Assembly (NCBI GenBank): GCA_016930435.1
Contig: JAFGGQ010000029.1
Location: 1-6,462, forward strand
Direction: 5' to 3'
Source: a bacterium
Lineage (GTDB): Bacteria; UBP14; UBA6098; JAFGQG01
DNA: 6,462 nucleotides
The notes under the pieces were generated by a model that had not been told where the DNA came from, ran no database searches, and saw nothing but the letters and a program-made list of their open reading frames with translations. Of the stretch, positions 1-6,421 are shown piece after piece (position 1 is the first letter of the stretch; each line of letters opens with the position of its first letter). The translations under genes and the position numbers were made by a program.

Positions 1-1
1 C

Positions 2-310
2 CAGGAAGATGAACTTAAGCTGAATATACAGCCCAATCCATTTAATCCCGATGAAGAGCAGGTGACCATATCCTATGAATTCCCAAATCGTGCAGTCTTC
101 ACGGTGAAGATATATGATGTTAATGGCAGGAGGGTAAGAGAATTGGTCGGGGATGACGATACTCCCGGACAAGAGGTAAGCTGGGATGGAAAGGATGACG
201 GGGGTAACCCATTACCGGTAGGTATTTATGTTATTCTGGTGAAAGCGGTTACCGATGATAAAACGCTCAAGGGAAAGCAGTCCATCGTAATAGCACGGCC
301 AATCGATTAA
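2..310 (+). CDS. C-terminal fragment of an exported protein with a FlgD-Ig-like / PNPFNP tail domain
   Basis: This frame is open from the left edge (first full codon at 2) to a TAA at 308-310, so it is the last 102 codons of a longer gene. A GTG at 62 is in frame, but the domain begins before it, so 62 is not the real start. The visible part opens with the motif QPNPFNP, followed by a beta-rich domain with ISYEFP, VKIYDVNGRRVREL, the WDGKDDGGNPLPVGIYV block and a final run of strands. This is the pattern of FlgD Ig-like and type IX-style C-terminal tails found at the ends of large secreted or surface proteins in FCB bacteria. The tail is thought to serve in export or surface attachment; the function of the missing N-terminal part cannot be told. 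The stop lies 8 bases before the next gene, so the two are probably co-transcribed. Confidence 0.8.
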   Translation, partial: QEDELKLNIQPNPFNPDEEQVTISYEFPNRAVFTVKIYDVNGRRVRELVGDDDTPGQEVSWDGKDDGGNPLPVGIYVILVKAVTDDKTLKGKQSIVIARPID

Positions 311-318
311 TCCGCCTT

Positions 319-1557
319 ATGACAAAGATCAAGCTAAAAAAATCCGAAATTCCGAAAGTATATAGTATTCCCATTAATATTGCTATTCAACTGGTCAAGA
401 ATGGATATTCGGCATTCCTGGTTGGGGGTTGTGTAAGGGATCTTCTGCTTAGTAGAGATACCAGGGATTTTGACCTTAATACCAATTGCCCGGTGAAGAT
501 ACTCCGCCAGTTGTTCCCCCGGGCAAAACAAAAAAAACCCGACCATTACGGAGTATTCGAGCTAAAGGAAGCCAATTTGGATATTGAGATCGCTCATTTC
601 CGGTCGGATTTTGACTATGATGGCAGGCATTCCAGAGTAGAACTGATAAACCAGCTTGAGCCGGACCTCCAGCGCCGGGATTTTACGGTAAATGCCATGG
701 TTCTGGAGCCTCAAAAAAAGGAAATTATCGATTATTTCGGGGGACTTGATGATTTGGCCAGGAGCCTTCTCAGGACTATCGGCGAACCCCGGCAGCGCTT
801 CCGTGAAGATGCATTGAGAATGCTACGGGCTGTTCGTTTTGCTTCAAAATTAGACTTTAAACTGCACCCTGATACATTCAACGGGATCAGCGAACTGGCT
901 CATCTCACAAGTACGCTCTCGCCGGACTGGGTGCGCAAGGAGTTCTGGGGGATACTGAATACCGCCAATTCCGCGAAAGGGTTTAAATTGCTGGTAGATA
1001 CCGGGCTGATAGACTATGTCCTCCCGGGTGTCAGGTTTACTGATGAACCTTACCAGAAGCTCCGTAAAGCACTATCCAGGGCTGATAAAAAAGGTATGGA
1101 ACCTTCCAATAAACTCGCTATTCTGCTGAGCAGTTCTCCACAGGATATAGTTCAAAATGCTATCCGGCATTTGAGAATTCCTGTCAGTATCGCTTCCAGG
1201 ATAATATGGCTGACCGGAAACCTTAGTGATCTCGCTGACACGACTGAATTACCTCCAGCCGAAATGGTCGAGTTGGTCGATCACCTTTATTTTCCCGCAC
1301 TACTTGAGCTTTATCATCTTCTATACCCCGCAGAATGGGAAAAAAAACGGGGGGACTTTAAAATTATTGTTCCTAACCTTGCTAAAAAATATATATTGAA
1401 TGGTGATGATATAATTAGATTGCTGGGAATAGAATCCGGCAAGCGGGTAAAGGAGGTACTTTACGAAGTACGCTTCAGGCAACTATGGGGGAAGCTTAAA
1501 ACCAGGCAGGAGGCCGAAGACTATGTACGCCAGAATTTCTCGAATCCTGACCAATAA
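319..1557 (+). CDS. cca: CCA tRNA nucleotidyltransferase / poly(A) polymerase family protein
   Basis: A class II nucleotidyltransferase of 412 residues, the usual size for a bacterial CCA-adding enzyme without an HD domain. Visible motifs: LVGGCVRDLLL at residues 34-44, the metal-binding DFD (D50, D52) in RDFDLNTN, RRDFTVNAM at 119-127, and the nucleotide-selecting EDALRMLRAVRF at 163-174 (EDxxR type). The C-terminal part is helical and ends in the family-typical NGDDIIRLLGIESGKRVKEVL block near 361-381. The family adds the 3' CCA (or only CC or A) to tRNA, or poly(A) to RNA; these are hard to separate by sequence, and I favour the tRNA enzyme. The ATG at 319 was chosen because the conserved fold begins soon after it; no good ribosome binding site is seen, so translation may be coupled to the gene ending at 310. 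Two A8 tracts (530-537, 1340-1347), the second soon followed by G6, lie in the gene. Its 3' end overlaps the next gene by 35 bases. Confidence 0.93.
   Translation: MTKIKLKKSEIPKVYSIPINIAIQLVKNGYSAFLVGGCVRDLLLSRDTRDFDLNTNCPVKILRQLFPRAKQKKPDHYGVFELKEANLDIEIAHFRSDFDYDGRHSRVELINQLEPDLQRRDFTVNAMVLEPQKKEIIDYFGGLDDLARSLLRTIGEPRQRFREDALRMLRAVRFASKLDFKLHPDTFNGISELAHLTSTLSPDWVRKEFWGILNTANSAKGFKLLVDTGLIDYVLPGVRFTDEPYQKLRKALSRADKKGMEPSNKLAILLSSSPQDIVQNAIRHLRIPVSIASRIIWLTGNLSDLADTTELPPAEMVELVDHLYFPALLELYHLLYPAEWEKKRGDFKIIVPNLAKKYILNGDDIIRLLGIESGKRVKEVLYEVRFRQLWGKLKTRQEAEDYVRQNFSNPDQ
1508..1513 (+). promoter_or_regulatory. Shine-Dalgarno site inside cca for the lipoprotein gene
   Basis: A perfect AGGAGG lies 9 bases before the ATG at 1523 and within the coding sequence of the preceding gene. 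It supports 1523 as the true start despite the 35-base overlap, and it shows that the organism uses Shine-Dalgarno initiation. Confidence 0.8.
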
Positions 1558-2044
1558 AGCGTTGTTCTGGGTTATTGGATTCCTGCTCTTTTTATCTGTT
1601 CTGATGAGCTGCAAAAGGGATAAACCAGACCAGACCGGGTCGGACCAAATAGCTGCCCCAACACTTGATAAAGAAATCGAGGTCGCCGTTAGCGCAGGTA
1701 AGACCTCCTATACTTTAGGGGATAGCATTGAATTCACTATGATTGTTTCCAGCAGAATGGATGAACCAGTGAAATTTGTATTTTCGACCTCTCAACCATA
1801 CGATTTTATTGTTCGGGATTCTGATGGGGAGGAGATCTGGCGATTCACTCACGGGAAGGCTTTTTCTCAGGTGGTTACCCCAACCGAACTGGAGCCATCT
1901 GAAAAGGTAGTTTATATCATGCGCTGGAATGGTGAAACTAACAGGGGAACCTCTGTGGCATTAGGACGATATACGGTGCAGTGCTGTCTTTTGAGCAACC
2001 CTCCGGTGTGTTCGCAAAAGGTTGAGTTTAATATTGTTGATTGA
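1523..2044 (+). CDS. Lipoprotein with a BsuPI (proteinase inhibitor-like) domain
   Basis: A protein of 173 residues. Residues 1-29 form a signal peptide with a basic start, a hydrophobic core (LFWVIGFLLFLSV) and a lipobox ending LMSC, so Cys30 is the predicted lipidated residue. A short polar linker follows. Residues about 51-172 form a beta-sandwich domain matching the BsuPI family: VKFVFSTSQPYDFIVRD, then GEEIWRFTHGKAFSQ, a TELEPSEKVVY strand and the closing GRYTVQCCLLSN. The family is named after the Bacillus intracellular proteinase inhibitor, but most members are exported and uncharacterised, so inhibitor activity is not established here. Cys154, Cys155 and Cys163 could form a disulfide. 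The gene overlaps cca by 35 bases and ends immediately before the PBP1A gene, so it is probably co-translated with them. A role in the envelope next to peptidoglycan synthesis is inference. Confidence 0.88.
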   Translation: MYARISRILTNKALFWVIGFLLFLSVLMSCKRDKPDQTGSDQIAAPTLDKEIEVAVSAGKTSYTLGDSIEFTMIVSSRMDEPVKFVFSTSQPYDFIVRDSDGEEIWRFTHGKAFSQVVTPTELEPSEKVVYIMRWNGETNRGTSVALGRYTVQCCLLSNPPVCSQKVEFNIVD

Positions 2045-2049
2045 GAAAT

Positions 2050-4266
2050 ATGGATTCTAATTATAAAAAAGACCGCAAAAAGGTCAAGGTTTCTGTTTAT
2101 CATTATTTTAACTGGAAGATCGCCATTACAATCTTTCTGGTTTTATTTATTGCGGGAGCGCTCGTACCCCCTTTTATCATTTGGAATGTATTTCTGATAT
2201 TCAAGGGTGATCTGCCCTCGCCGGAGGAACTGGAGAATTACACCCCGCCGCTCATCACTACTATTTATTCCGATGATGGAGAGGTGCTGGAGAAGTTTGC
2301 GGGTCAGCAGCGAATCTGGGTCCCGTTAGAGAAGATGTCCCCCTACCTGATCGATGCGCTATTGGCTTCCGAAGACCAGAATTACTATAGGCACTGGGGG
2401 GTAGATATCTGGGGGATTACCCGGGCTATGATGGAAAATATCAGGGCCCGAACAATCGTGCAGGGAGGCTCCACCATTACCCAGCAGCTTGCCCGAACCC
2501 TTTTCCTGTCACGCAAGCAGACCTATATGCGTAAGGTCAAGGAGGCATTGACCGCGATCAAACTGGAAAGGAAATATTCCAAGCAGGAGATCCTGGAATT
2601 ATACCTGAACCAGAACTATATGGGAAAGGGTGCGCACGGCGTACAGGCCGCTGCTTTGTCCTATTTCGGTAAGGATATCGATAGCCTTAATATCGAGGAA
2701 GCAGCCCTGCTGGCAGGAGTACTGAAAGCACCCTATCGTTACAGCCCGGCGAATAACCCGGAGTTGGGACTGAAGCGACGGAACATCGTGATTGAATCCA
2801 TGCGCAGGGAAGGTAAAATATCCCGGGAAGTGGCTGATTCCATCAAGCAGATCCCCATTAAGATGGTTACCTCCCAGACGGTAGTGGGCAAGGCTCCCTA
2901 TTTTACCGAGTTTATCCGCCAATACCTTGCCAATAAATATGGAGACCAGTTCGTTTACCAGAGCGGGGTATCCGTTTATACTACCCTGGACTGGTCCTTA
3001 CAGGAGAAAGCAGACAGCATTTTTTCTCAGCGTATAGCGATATTGCAGAGGTGGATTGAAAAGATACATCATGATGACGATCCCGATTTTACCGAGATGA
3101 TACTGGATACCGTGACCGGGGAGTCGATCAGGGTATATAAAAAGCTTCAGGGCGCTATGTTGGCCACCGAACCGGGCACTGGCTATATTAAAGTCATGAT
3201 AGGCGGAAGGGATTTTCAGGAGAGCGAATTCAACCGGGCGGTACAAGCAATACGCCAGCCGGGCAGCGCCTTTAAGCCATTTGTTTATACCGCCGCTATC
3301 GATAATGGTTATCGTCCAATTGACAAGATCGACGATACACCATTGGTGCTTGAGATGGAAGATGGCAAGGTCTGGCGTCCTCATAACTATGACAATACCT
3401 ATAAAGGGCCTACTACTTTACGGGATGCACTTAAACAATCCCGGAACCTGGTCGCTATTAAACTGATTCAGAAGGTTACACCAAAACAGGTGATCTATTA
3501 TGCCCGACGGATGGGCATCAGAACCCAGATGTCTCCCTATCCGTCACTGGCAATCGGAAGCTGCGGAGTGACAATGCTGGACCTGGTAACTGCCTATTCG
3601 GTATTTCCCAACGGGGGTGTAAGGGTGGATCCCGTCTGGATTACCAGGATAGTAGATCGCCATGGCAAGGTTATCGAGGAAAATAAACCCAACCGTTCGG
3701 AGGTACTCTCCGCAGCTACAGCATACGTGATGACCGATATGCTGCAGTCGGTGATCGATGCCGGAACCGGTGTAAGCGCACGTTACGCCGGCTTCGACAG
3801 ACCCTGTGGCGGAAAAACCGGAACTACTAACGATTATACCGATGCCTGGTTTATAGGCTTTACTAAACAGCTATGTTGCGCAGTCAGAGTGGGCTTTGAT
3901 GACATGACATCTATCGGGCAGGACCAGACCGGCGCTAAAACGGCACTCCCTATATGGGTCGGCTTTATGCTGGAAGCCCATAAAGATTATGTTTACCGCG
4001 AATTCGATATACCACCTAATGTGGTTTACGCTACGGTATGCAAGGAATCGGGTTTGCTCTCCACTACCCGCTGTCCCGATACCATCAAAGAGATCTTCGT
4101 TAAGGGGACGGAACCAACCTCCTATTGTAATCTTTCTCACCGGAGAGAAACCACACCAACACGAAGGATCGAACCGGAAAAGCCCCAGAAAACCGCCGAA
4201 GATGATCAGGACCCCTCAATATTCAAGGAAAAGAAAAAGGAAAGCGAAAGAAAAATCAGGTTTTAA
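2050..4266 (+). CDS. mrcA: PBP1A-family bifunctional penicillin-binding protein (transglycosylase/transpeptidase)
   Basis: Class A PBP that polymerises glycan strands from lipid II and cross-links them at the outer face of the inner membrane. Numbered from ATG 2050 (738 residues): a basic cytoplasmic start, one membrane anchor at about 21-49, then a GT51 glycosyltransferase with EDQNYYRHWG (108-117; Glu108 catalytic, Tyr where Phe is common), QGGSTITQQLARTLFL from 138, and the RKYSKQEILELYLNQNYMG block from 174. The transpeptidase has SAFK (Ser406 nucleophile, Lys409), SRN (464-466) and KTGT (from 589). All key residues are present. After it comes a cysteine-bearing segment (Cys664, 675, 693) often seen at the C-terminus of this family, then a lysine/glutamate-rich tail. 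An in-frame TTG at 2041 overlapping the previous stop is an alternative start; ATG was preferred because it is the stronger codon, and neither has a good ribosome binding site. Translation is probably coupled to the lipoprotein gene ending at 2044. Confidence 0.95.
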   Translation: MDSNYKKDRKKVKVSVYHYFNWKIAITIFLVLFIAGALVPPFIIWNVFLIFKGDLPSPEELENYTPPLITTIYSDDGEVLEKFAGQQRIWVPLEKMSPYLIDALLASEDQNYYRHWGVDIWGITRAMMENIRARTIVQGGSTITQQLARTLFLSRKQTYMRKVKEALTAIKLERKYSKQEILELYLNQNYMGKGAHGVQAAALSYFGKDIDSLNIEEAALLAGVLKAPYRYSPANNPELGLKRRNIVIESMRREGKISREVADSIKQIPIKMVTSQTVVGKAPYFTEFIRQYLANKYGDQFVYQSGVSVYTTLDWSLQEKADSIFSQRIAILQRWIEKIHHDDDPDFTEMILDTVTGESIRVYKKLQGAMLATEPGTGYIKVMIGGRDFQESEFNRAVQAIRQPGSAFKPFVYTAAIDNGYRPIDKIDDTPLVLEMEDGKVWRPHNYDNTYKGPTTLRDALKQSRNLVAIKLIQKVTPKQVIYYARRMGIRTQMSPYPSLAIGSCGVTMLDLVTAYSVFPNGGVRVDPVWITRIVDRHGKVIEENKPNRSEVLSAATAYVMTDMLQSVIDAGTGVSARYAGFDRPCGGKTGTTNDYTDAWFIGFTKQLCCAVRVGFDDMTSIGQDQTGAKTALPIWVGFMLEAHKDYVYREFDIPPNVVYATVCKESGLLSTTRCPDTIKEIFVKGTEPTSYCNLSHRRETTPTRRIEPEKPQKTAEDDQDPSIFKEKKKESERKIRF

Positions 4267-4303
4267 TGCACCTTGAATTCCAGATATCGTTTTAATAAAT
4301 CAT

Positions 4304-4331
4304 TTGACAAATATTGCTATATATCTATATT
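4304..4331 (+). promoter_or_regulatory. Sigma70-like promoter for the peptidase gene
   Basis: A consensus TTGACA at 4304-4309, a 16-base spacer and TATATT at 4326-4331 (one mismatch to TATAAT). Transcription would start near 4338-4340, leaving a leader of about 36 bases before the ATG at 4376. It lies in the only intergenic gap of useful size among the genes, which suggests that the downstream gene is transcribed separately from the cca-PBP unit. No clear terminator was seen between 4267 and 4303. Confidence 0.6.
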
Positions 4332-4363
4332 CCATTTCGGAAGGACACCAATTAAAAAGCTAA

Positions 4364-4369
4364 TGGAGG
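4364..4369 (+). promoter_or_regulatory. Shine-Dalgarno site for the peptidase gene
   Basis: TGGAGG lies 6 bases before the ATG at 4376. It fixes that start over the other-frame ATG at 4273 and fits the signal peptide that begins directly at 4376. Confidence 0.75.
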
Positions 4370-4375
4370 TTTCGA

Positions 4376-5851
4376 ATGAGCAAACTATGGTTTGTTTTGG
4401 TTTTTCTGTTTATACTTTTCAGCCTTCTGTGGGGAGAGCTTTGGGAACCGGAAATGATCGAGTTCTTTCAATTGAACTTTCATTTCCCGGGAGATACCAC
4501 CTGGTTCTCGGATGTGGGCATGGTAACCCTGGGGTTCACCCCTGAAAGCAGCCCCTATTATGTTAATATCATCGCATATTGCCTGGGTTTTGAACCTCAC
4601 TGGGTGGTTAGAAATATGTACATCCCCGATGCCTCCTGGATAGCTGATTTCCAGATGCTTTCCAAACGCTTTGACCTGTTTTTGCTGGGTTATTACCCCG
4701 GGATGCCCGTGGAAATAATCTGCTATTGCGTTCACCGCAGTGATACGATGTTCTTTCACCCTCCCGAAGAGCTGGATACCCTTTGCCTTCCGGCAATACA
4801 GTGGTTCGATAATGCAGTCGGAATGCTGGATATTCCGGATTCTATTCCGACAATTCCATCCTTTCCATTTAATTTTGATTTTGAACCTGATGATGACGTG
4901 GATTCAGTTCAGTACAGGGGTTGCCGGGTGCCAAACGTTGACCTCGATGACGGCACTCATCCCGATAATCCCGAATATGCCGGTGATGATAACGCCTGCG
5001 GCGTTGCATCAGCAACCAATAGCCTGCGCTGGCTGGATGAAGTCAATGATGAGATCGAACTGTCCATGGGTGAAAGGGAATTGCTGGAGGAACTCAGCGC
5101 ACTTATGAGCCGTTACCGGAACGCAGGGGTGACCACTGCCCAGATGGTTCGCGGAAAACTGGATTTCATCAATGCCCACGATCTTCCAATCCAGGTGAAA
5201 TTTCAATCACATTTCGACTCAGGGGATATCGCATCTTCTGATGGCACTACTATTGCTAGGAATGATAATACCGGACCCTACCCCACCTGGCAATGGTTGA
5301 AACAGGAGATCGCCGATTCCGAGGACGTGGAGATAAATTATTTCTGGGGAGATGATCACGGTCATTCGGTAGTGGTAACCGGCATCGAGGAAACCGAGGA
5401 TGGACATCGCCGTATCCTTTTTAAACATGATACCGACCAGGATCGTCCAGGCGGAACTGTTCAGGAGGATGGCAATGTTTATATCGATGATTTCGGCCGG
5501 ATCGTGATAATCCGGGATGGGCATACTCCCGCCTGGGTCGGTAGCGTTGTTTCCGAGAGTCCCGGCACACCGCTCCATATTGGTGAACATAAAATTACCC
5601 CCGAAAATATCGCCATAAAAGTTTACCCTAATCCCTTCAATTCTTCCTGTTTTATATCGGCACCATTCGGATCCGTAATCCTAATCCATAATCTTAACGG
5701 GAAGGTGGTAGCAAATCTGGAGCCGGAAGACCTTATAGAAAAATATCAGGTTATATGGGTTCCGGATCCATCTCTGGCCTCGGGAATCTACTTTATCCAA
5801 GCCAGGGCAGGCGTAACCCTGATCACCGAACGGGTAGTCTATCTGAAATAG
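4376..5851 (+). CDS. Exported papain-like (C39-like) cysteine peptidase candidate with a PNPFN C-terminal tail
   Basis: A protein of 491 residues. Residues 1-20 are a strongly hydrophobic signal peptide. Residues about 21-165 are an unrecognised N-terminal region, followed by an Asp/Glu-rich stretch (168-206). A domain at about 178-380 looks like a clan CA cysteine peptidase of the C39-like kind. DDNACGVASATNSLRWL supplies a candidate nucleophile, Cys208, at the start of a helix. DDHGHSVVVTGI supplies a candidate His330 before a beta strand. KHDTDQD (Asp352) could complete a triad. The Gln usually found a few residues before the Cys is absent; Asp or Asn stand there, so activity is uncertain. 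Residues 407-491 form a C-terminal tail with YPNPFNSS (417-424), LIHNLNGKVV and SGIYFIQA, the FCB export/anchoring type. Its own promoter and ribosome binding site suggest a single-gene unit. The peptidase assignment comes from motif pattern, not a firm family match. Confidence 0.7.
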   Translation: MSKLWFVLVFLFILFSLLWGELWEPEMIEFFQLNFHFPGDTTWFSDVGMVTLGFTPESSPYYVNIIAYCLGFEPHWVVRNMYIPDASWIADFQMLSKRFDLFLLGYYPGMPVEIICYCVHRSDTMFFHPPEELDTLCLPAIQWFDNAVGMLDIPDSIPTIPSFPFNFDFEPDDDVDSVQYRGCRVPNVDLDDGTHPDNPEYAGDDNACGVASATNSLRWLDEVNDEIELSMGERELLEELSALMSRYRNAGVTTAQMVRGKLDFINAHDLPIQVKFQSHFDSGDIASSDGTTIARNDNTGPYPTWQWLKQEIADSEDVEINYFWGDDHGHSVVVTGIEETEDGHRRILFKHDTDQDRPGGTVQEDGNVYIDDFGRIVIIRDGHTPAWVGSVVSESPGTPLHIGEHKITPENIAIKVYPNPFNSSCFISAPFGSVILIHNLNGKVVANLEPEDLIEKYQVIWVPDPSLASGIYFIQARAGVTLITERVVYLK

Positions 5852-5855
5852 TCTG

Positions 5856-5896
5856 AATCAATCCTCCGGATAGATTACCCAAAGGCTGAGACCTTT
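5856..5896 (+). terminator. Two tandem hairpins just after the peptidase stop; possible transcript end
   Basis: The first hairpin (5856-5876) pairs AATC and ATCC with GGAT and GATT around one A-A mismatch, with a TCC loop. The second (5881-5896) pairs AAAGG with CCTTT around a 6-base loop. They begin 4 bases after the stop codon at 5851, a usual place for a 3'-end structure. Neither is followed by a real T-run, so this is not a standard intrinsic terminator; it could instead protect the mRNA 3' end. Confidence 0.3.
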
Positions 5897-6079
5897 CCAG
5901 TTCGGTATATGTTGAAAATCCATATATTTAGTGAATCAGGTCCATGTACGAATTTGTTACATAACATTCCTTTAATACATAGAAAAAATGCCTGTAGCTG
6001 GGATTTTGATATTCAAGAAAGTTAGCCGATTTCAAGCTAAATTGAATGTATATCTTATATATAAACAAATTAAATCTTA

Positions 6080-6093
6080 GTCCCTTTAGGGAC
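6080..6093. repeat. Palindrome GTCCC-TTTA-GGGAC
   Basis: A perfect 5-base-pair GC-rich stem with a TTTA loop inside AT-rich DNA, followed by GAAATAG. It is about 230 bases after the nearest stop and has no T-run, so it is not a likely terminator. It resembles short GTCCC...GGGAC palindromes that I recall as dispersed in several environmental bacterial genomes; that is memory, not a search result. Confidence 0.5.
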
Positions 6094-6128
6094 GAAATAG
6101 AATTAAATCAAACATTAATTCTCAAATT

Positions 6129-6183
6129 ACCGGGAATATTCGGTCCAACCGTTCACCGGGTGGACATCTCCAGGCAAGTGGAG
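6129..6183. repeat. Cluster of three adjacent hairpins
   Basis: Three inverted repeats lie almost end to end. At 6129-6144 is ACCG...CGGT, a palindrome interrupted by two extra G. At 6143-6165, GTCCA and CCG pair with CGG and TGGAC around one A-G mismatch, with loop TTCAC (8 base pairs). At 6168-6183, CTCCA pairs with TGGAG around a 6-base loop. The second and third share a TCCA/TGGA core. This could be a compound intergenic repeat or the structured part of a small RNA; no known RNA family is recognised. Confidence 0.5.
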
Positions 6184-6231
6184 TAAATGGAGGAAAACAA
6201 TATAAATAATAACCAAAAATCTTGTGTAGCC

Positions 6232-6290
6232 TTAACCGCTAAGCCACTCCACAAAACCCCAAACCCTCGCAAAGGAGGCGCAGAGAAAGC
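6232..6290. repeat. Piece resembling the widespread CGCAAAG/CGCAGAG dispersed repeat
   Basis: TTAACCGCTAAGCC at 6232-6245 and CGCAAAGGAGGCGCAGAG from 6268, ending AAAGC at 6290, match the style of the A-C-G repeat (AACCGCAAAG...CGCAGAGA) seen between genes in many environmental bacteria. Between them is a C/A-rich stretch. The match is from memory of that family and is not tested. A 37-codon open frame (6187-6300) runs through it but reads as repeat translation. Confidence 0.35.
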
Positions 6291-6363
6291 AATCCTATAA
6301 ATCAAATAGCGTCGTTTCTTTTCCTGACCTTATGTTTTCTACCCATCATTGCTTCTATAGCAT

Positions 6364-6406
6364 GCGCGCTTCGATACAACCAGCAAGGCTGGCCACTCAG
6401 CGTCCG
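6364..6406 (-). repeat. REP element, left member of an inverted pair
   Basis: Read on the minus strand: CGGAC, then GCTGAGTGG, a hairpin CCAGC-CTT-GCTGG (plus-strand 6380-6392), TTG, and TATCGAAGC (plus-strand 6368-6376). GTGG directly before the hairpin is the 5' tetranucleotide typical of REPs moved by RAYT (TnpA-REP) transposases. A one-mismatch copy of the end motif (GCTTCTATA) lies at 6351-6359, possibly a remnant of another unit. Confidence 0.7.
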
Positions 6407-6421
6407 TAATTCTCACCACCA

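Noticed and set aside
2599-3384. Minus-strand open frames of 107 and 128 residues within the PBP gene.
   Set aside because: They lie antisense to a fully supported PBP1A coding sequence and show no recognisable domain or ribosome binding site.
4273-4545. Plus-strand 90-residue frame overlapping the peptidase start.
   Set aside because: It covers the promoter and ribosome binding site region and runs out of frame into the signal peptide of the better supported gene at 4376.
6042-6065. Possible promoter TTGAAT...TATAAA.
   Set aside because: The spacer is only 12 bases and no gene follows, so the match is probably chance in AT-rich DNA.
6187-6300. A 37-residue plus-strand open frame starting ATG GAG GAA AAC.
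   Set aside because: It runs through the CGCAAAG-like repeat, has only a GGAG 3 bases before the ATG, and its composition looks like repeat translation, not a protein.
6299-6347. Minus-strand mini-frame beginning MMGRKHKVRKRNDAI next to the REP pair, considered as the start of a transposase.
   Set aside because: It stops after 15 codons, so no transposase can be supported from this window.
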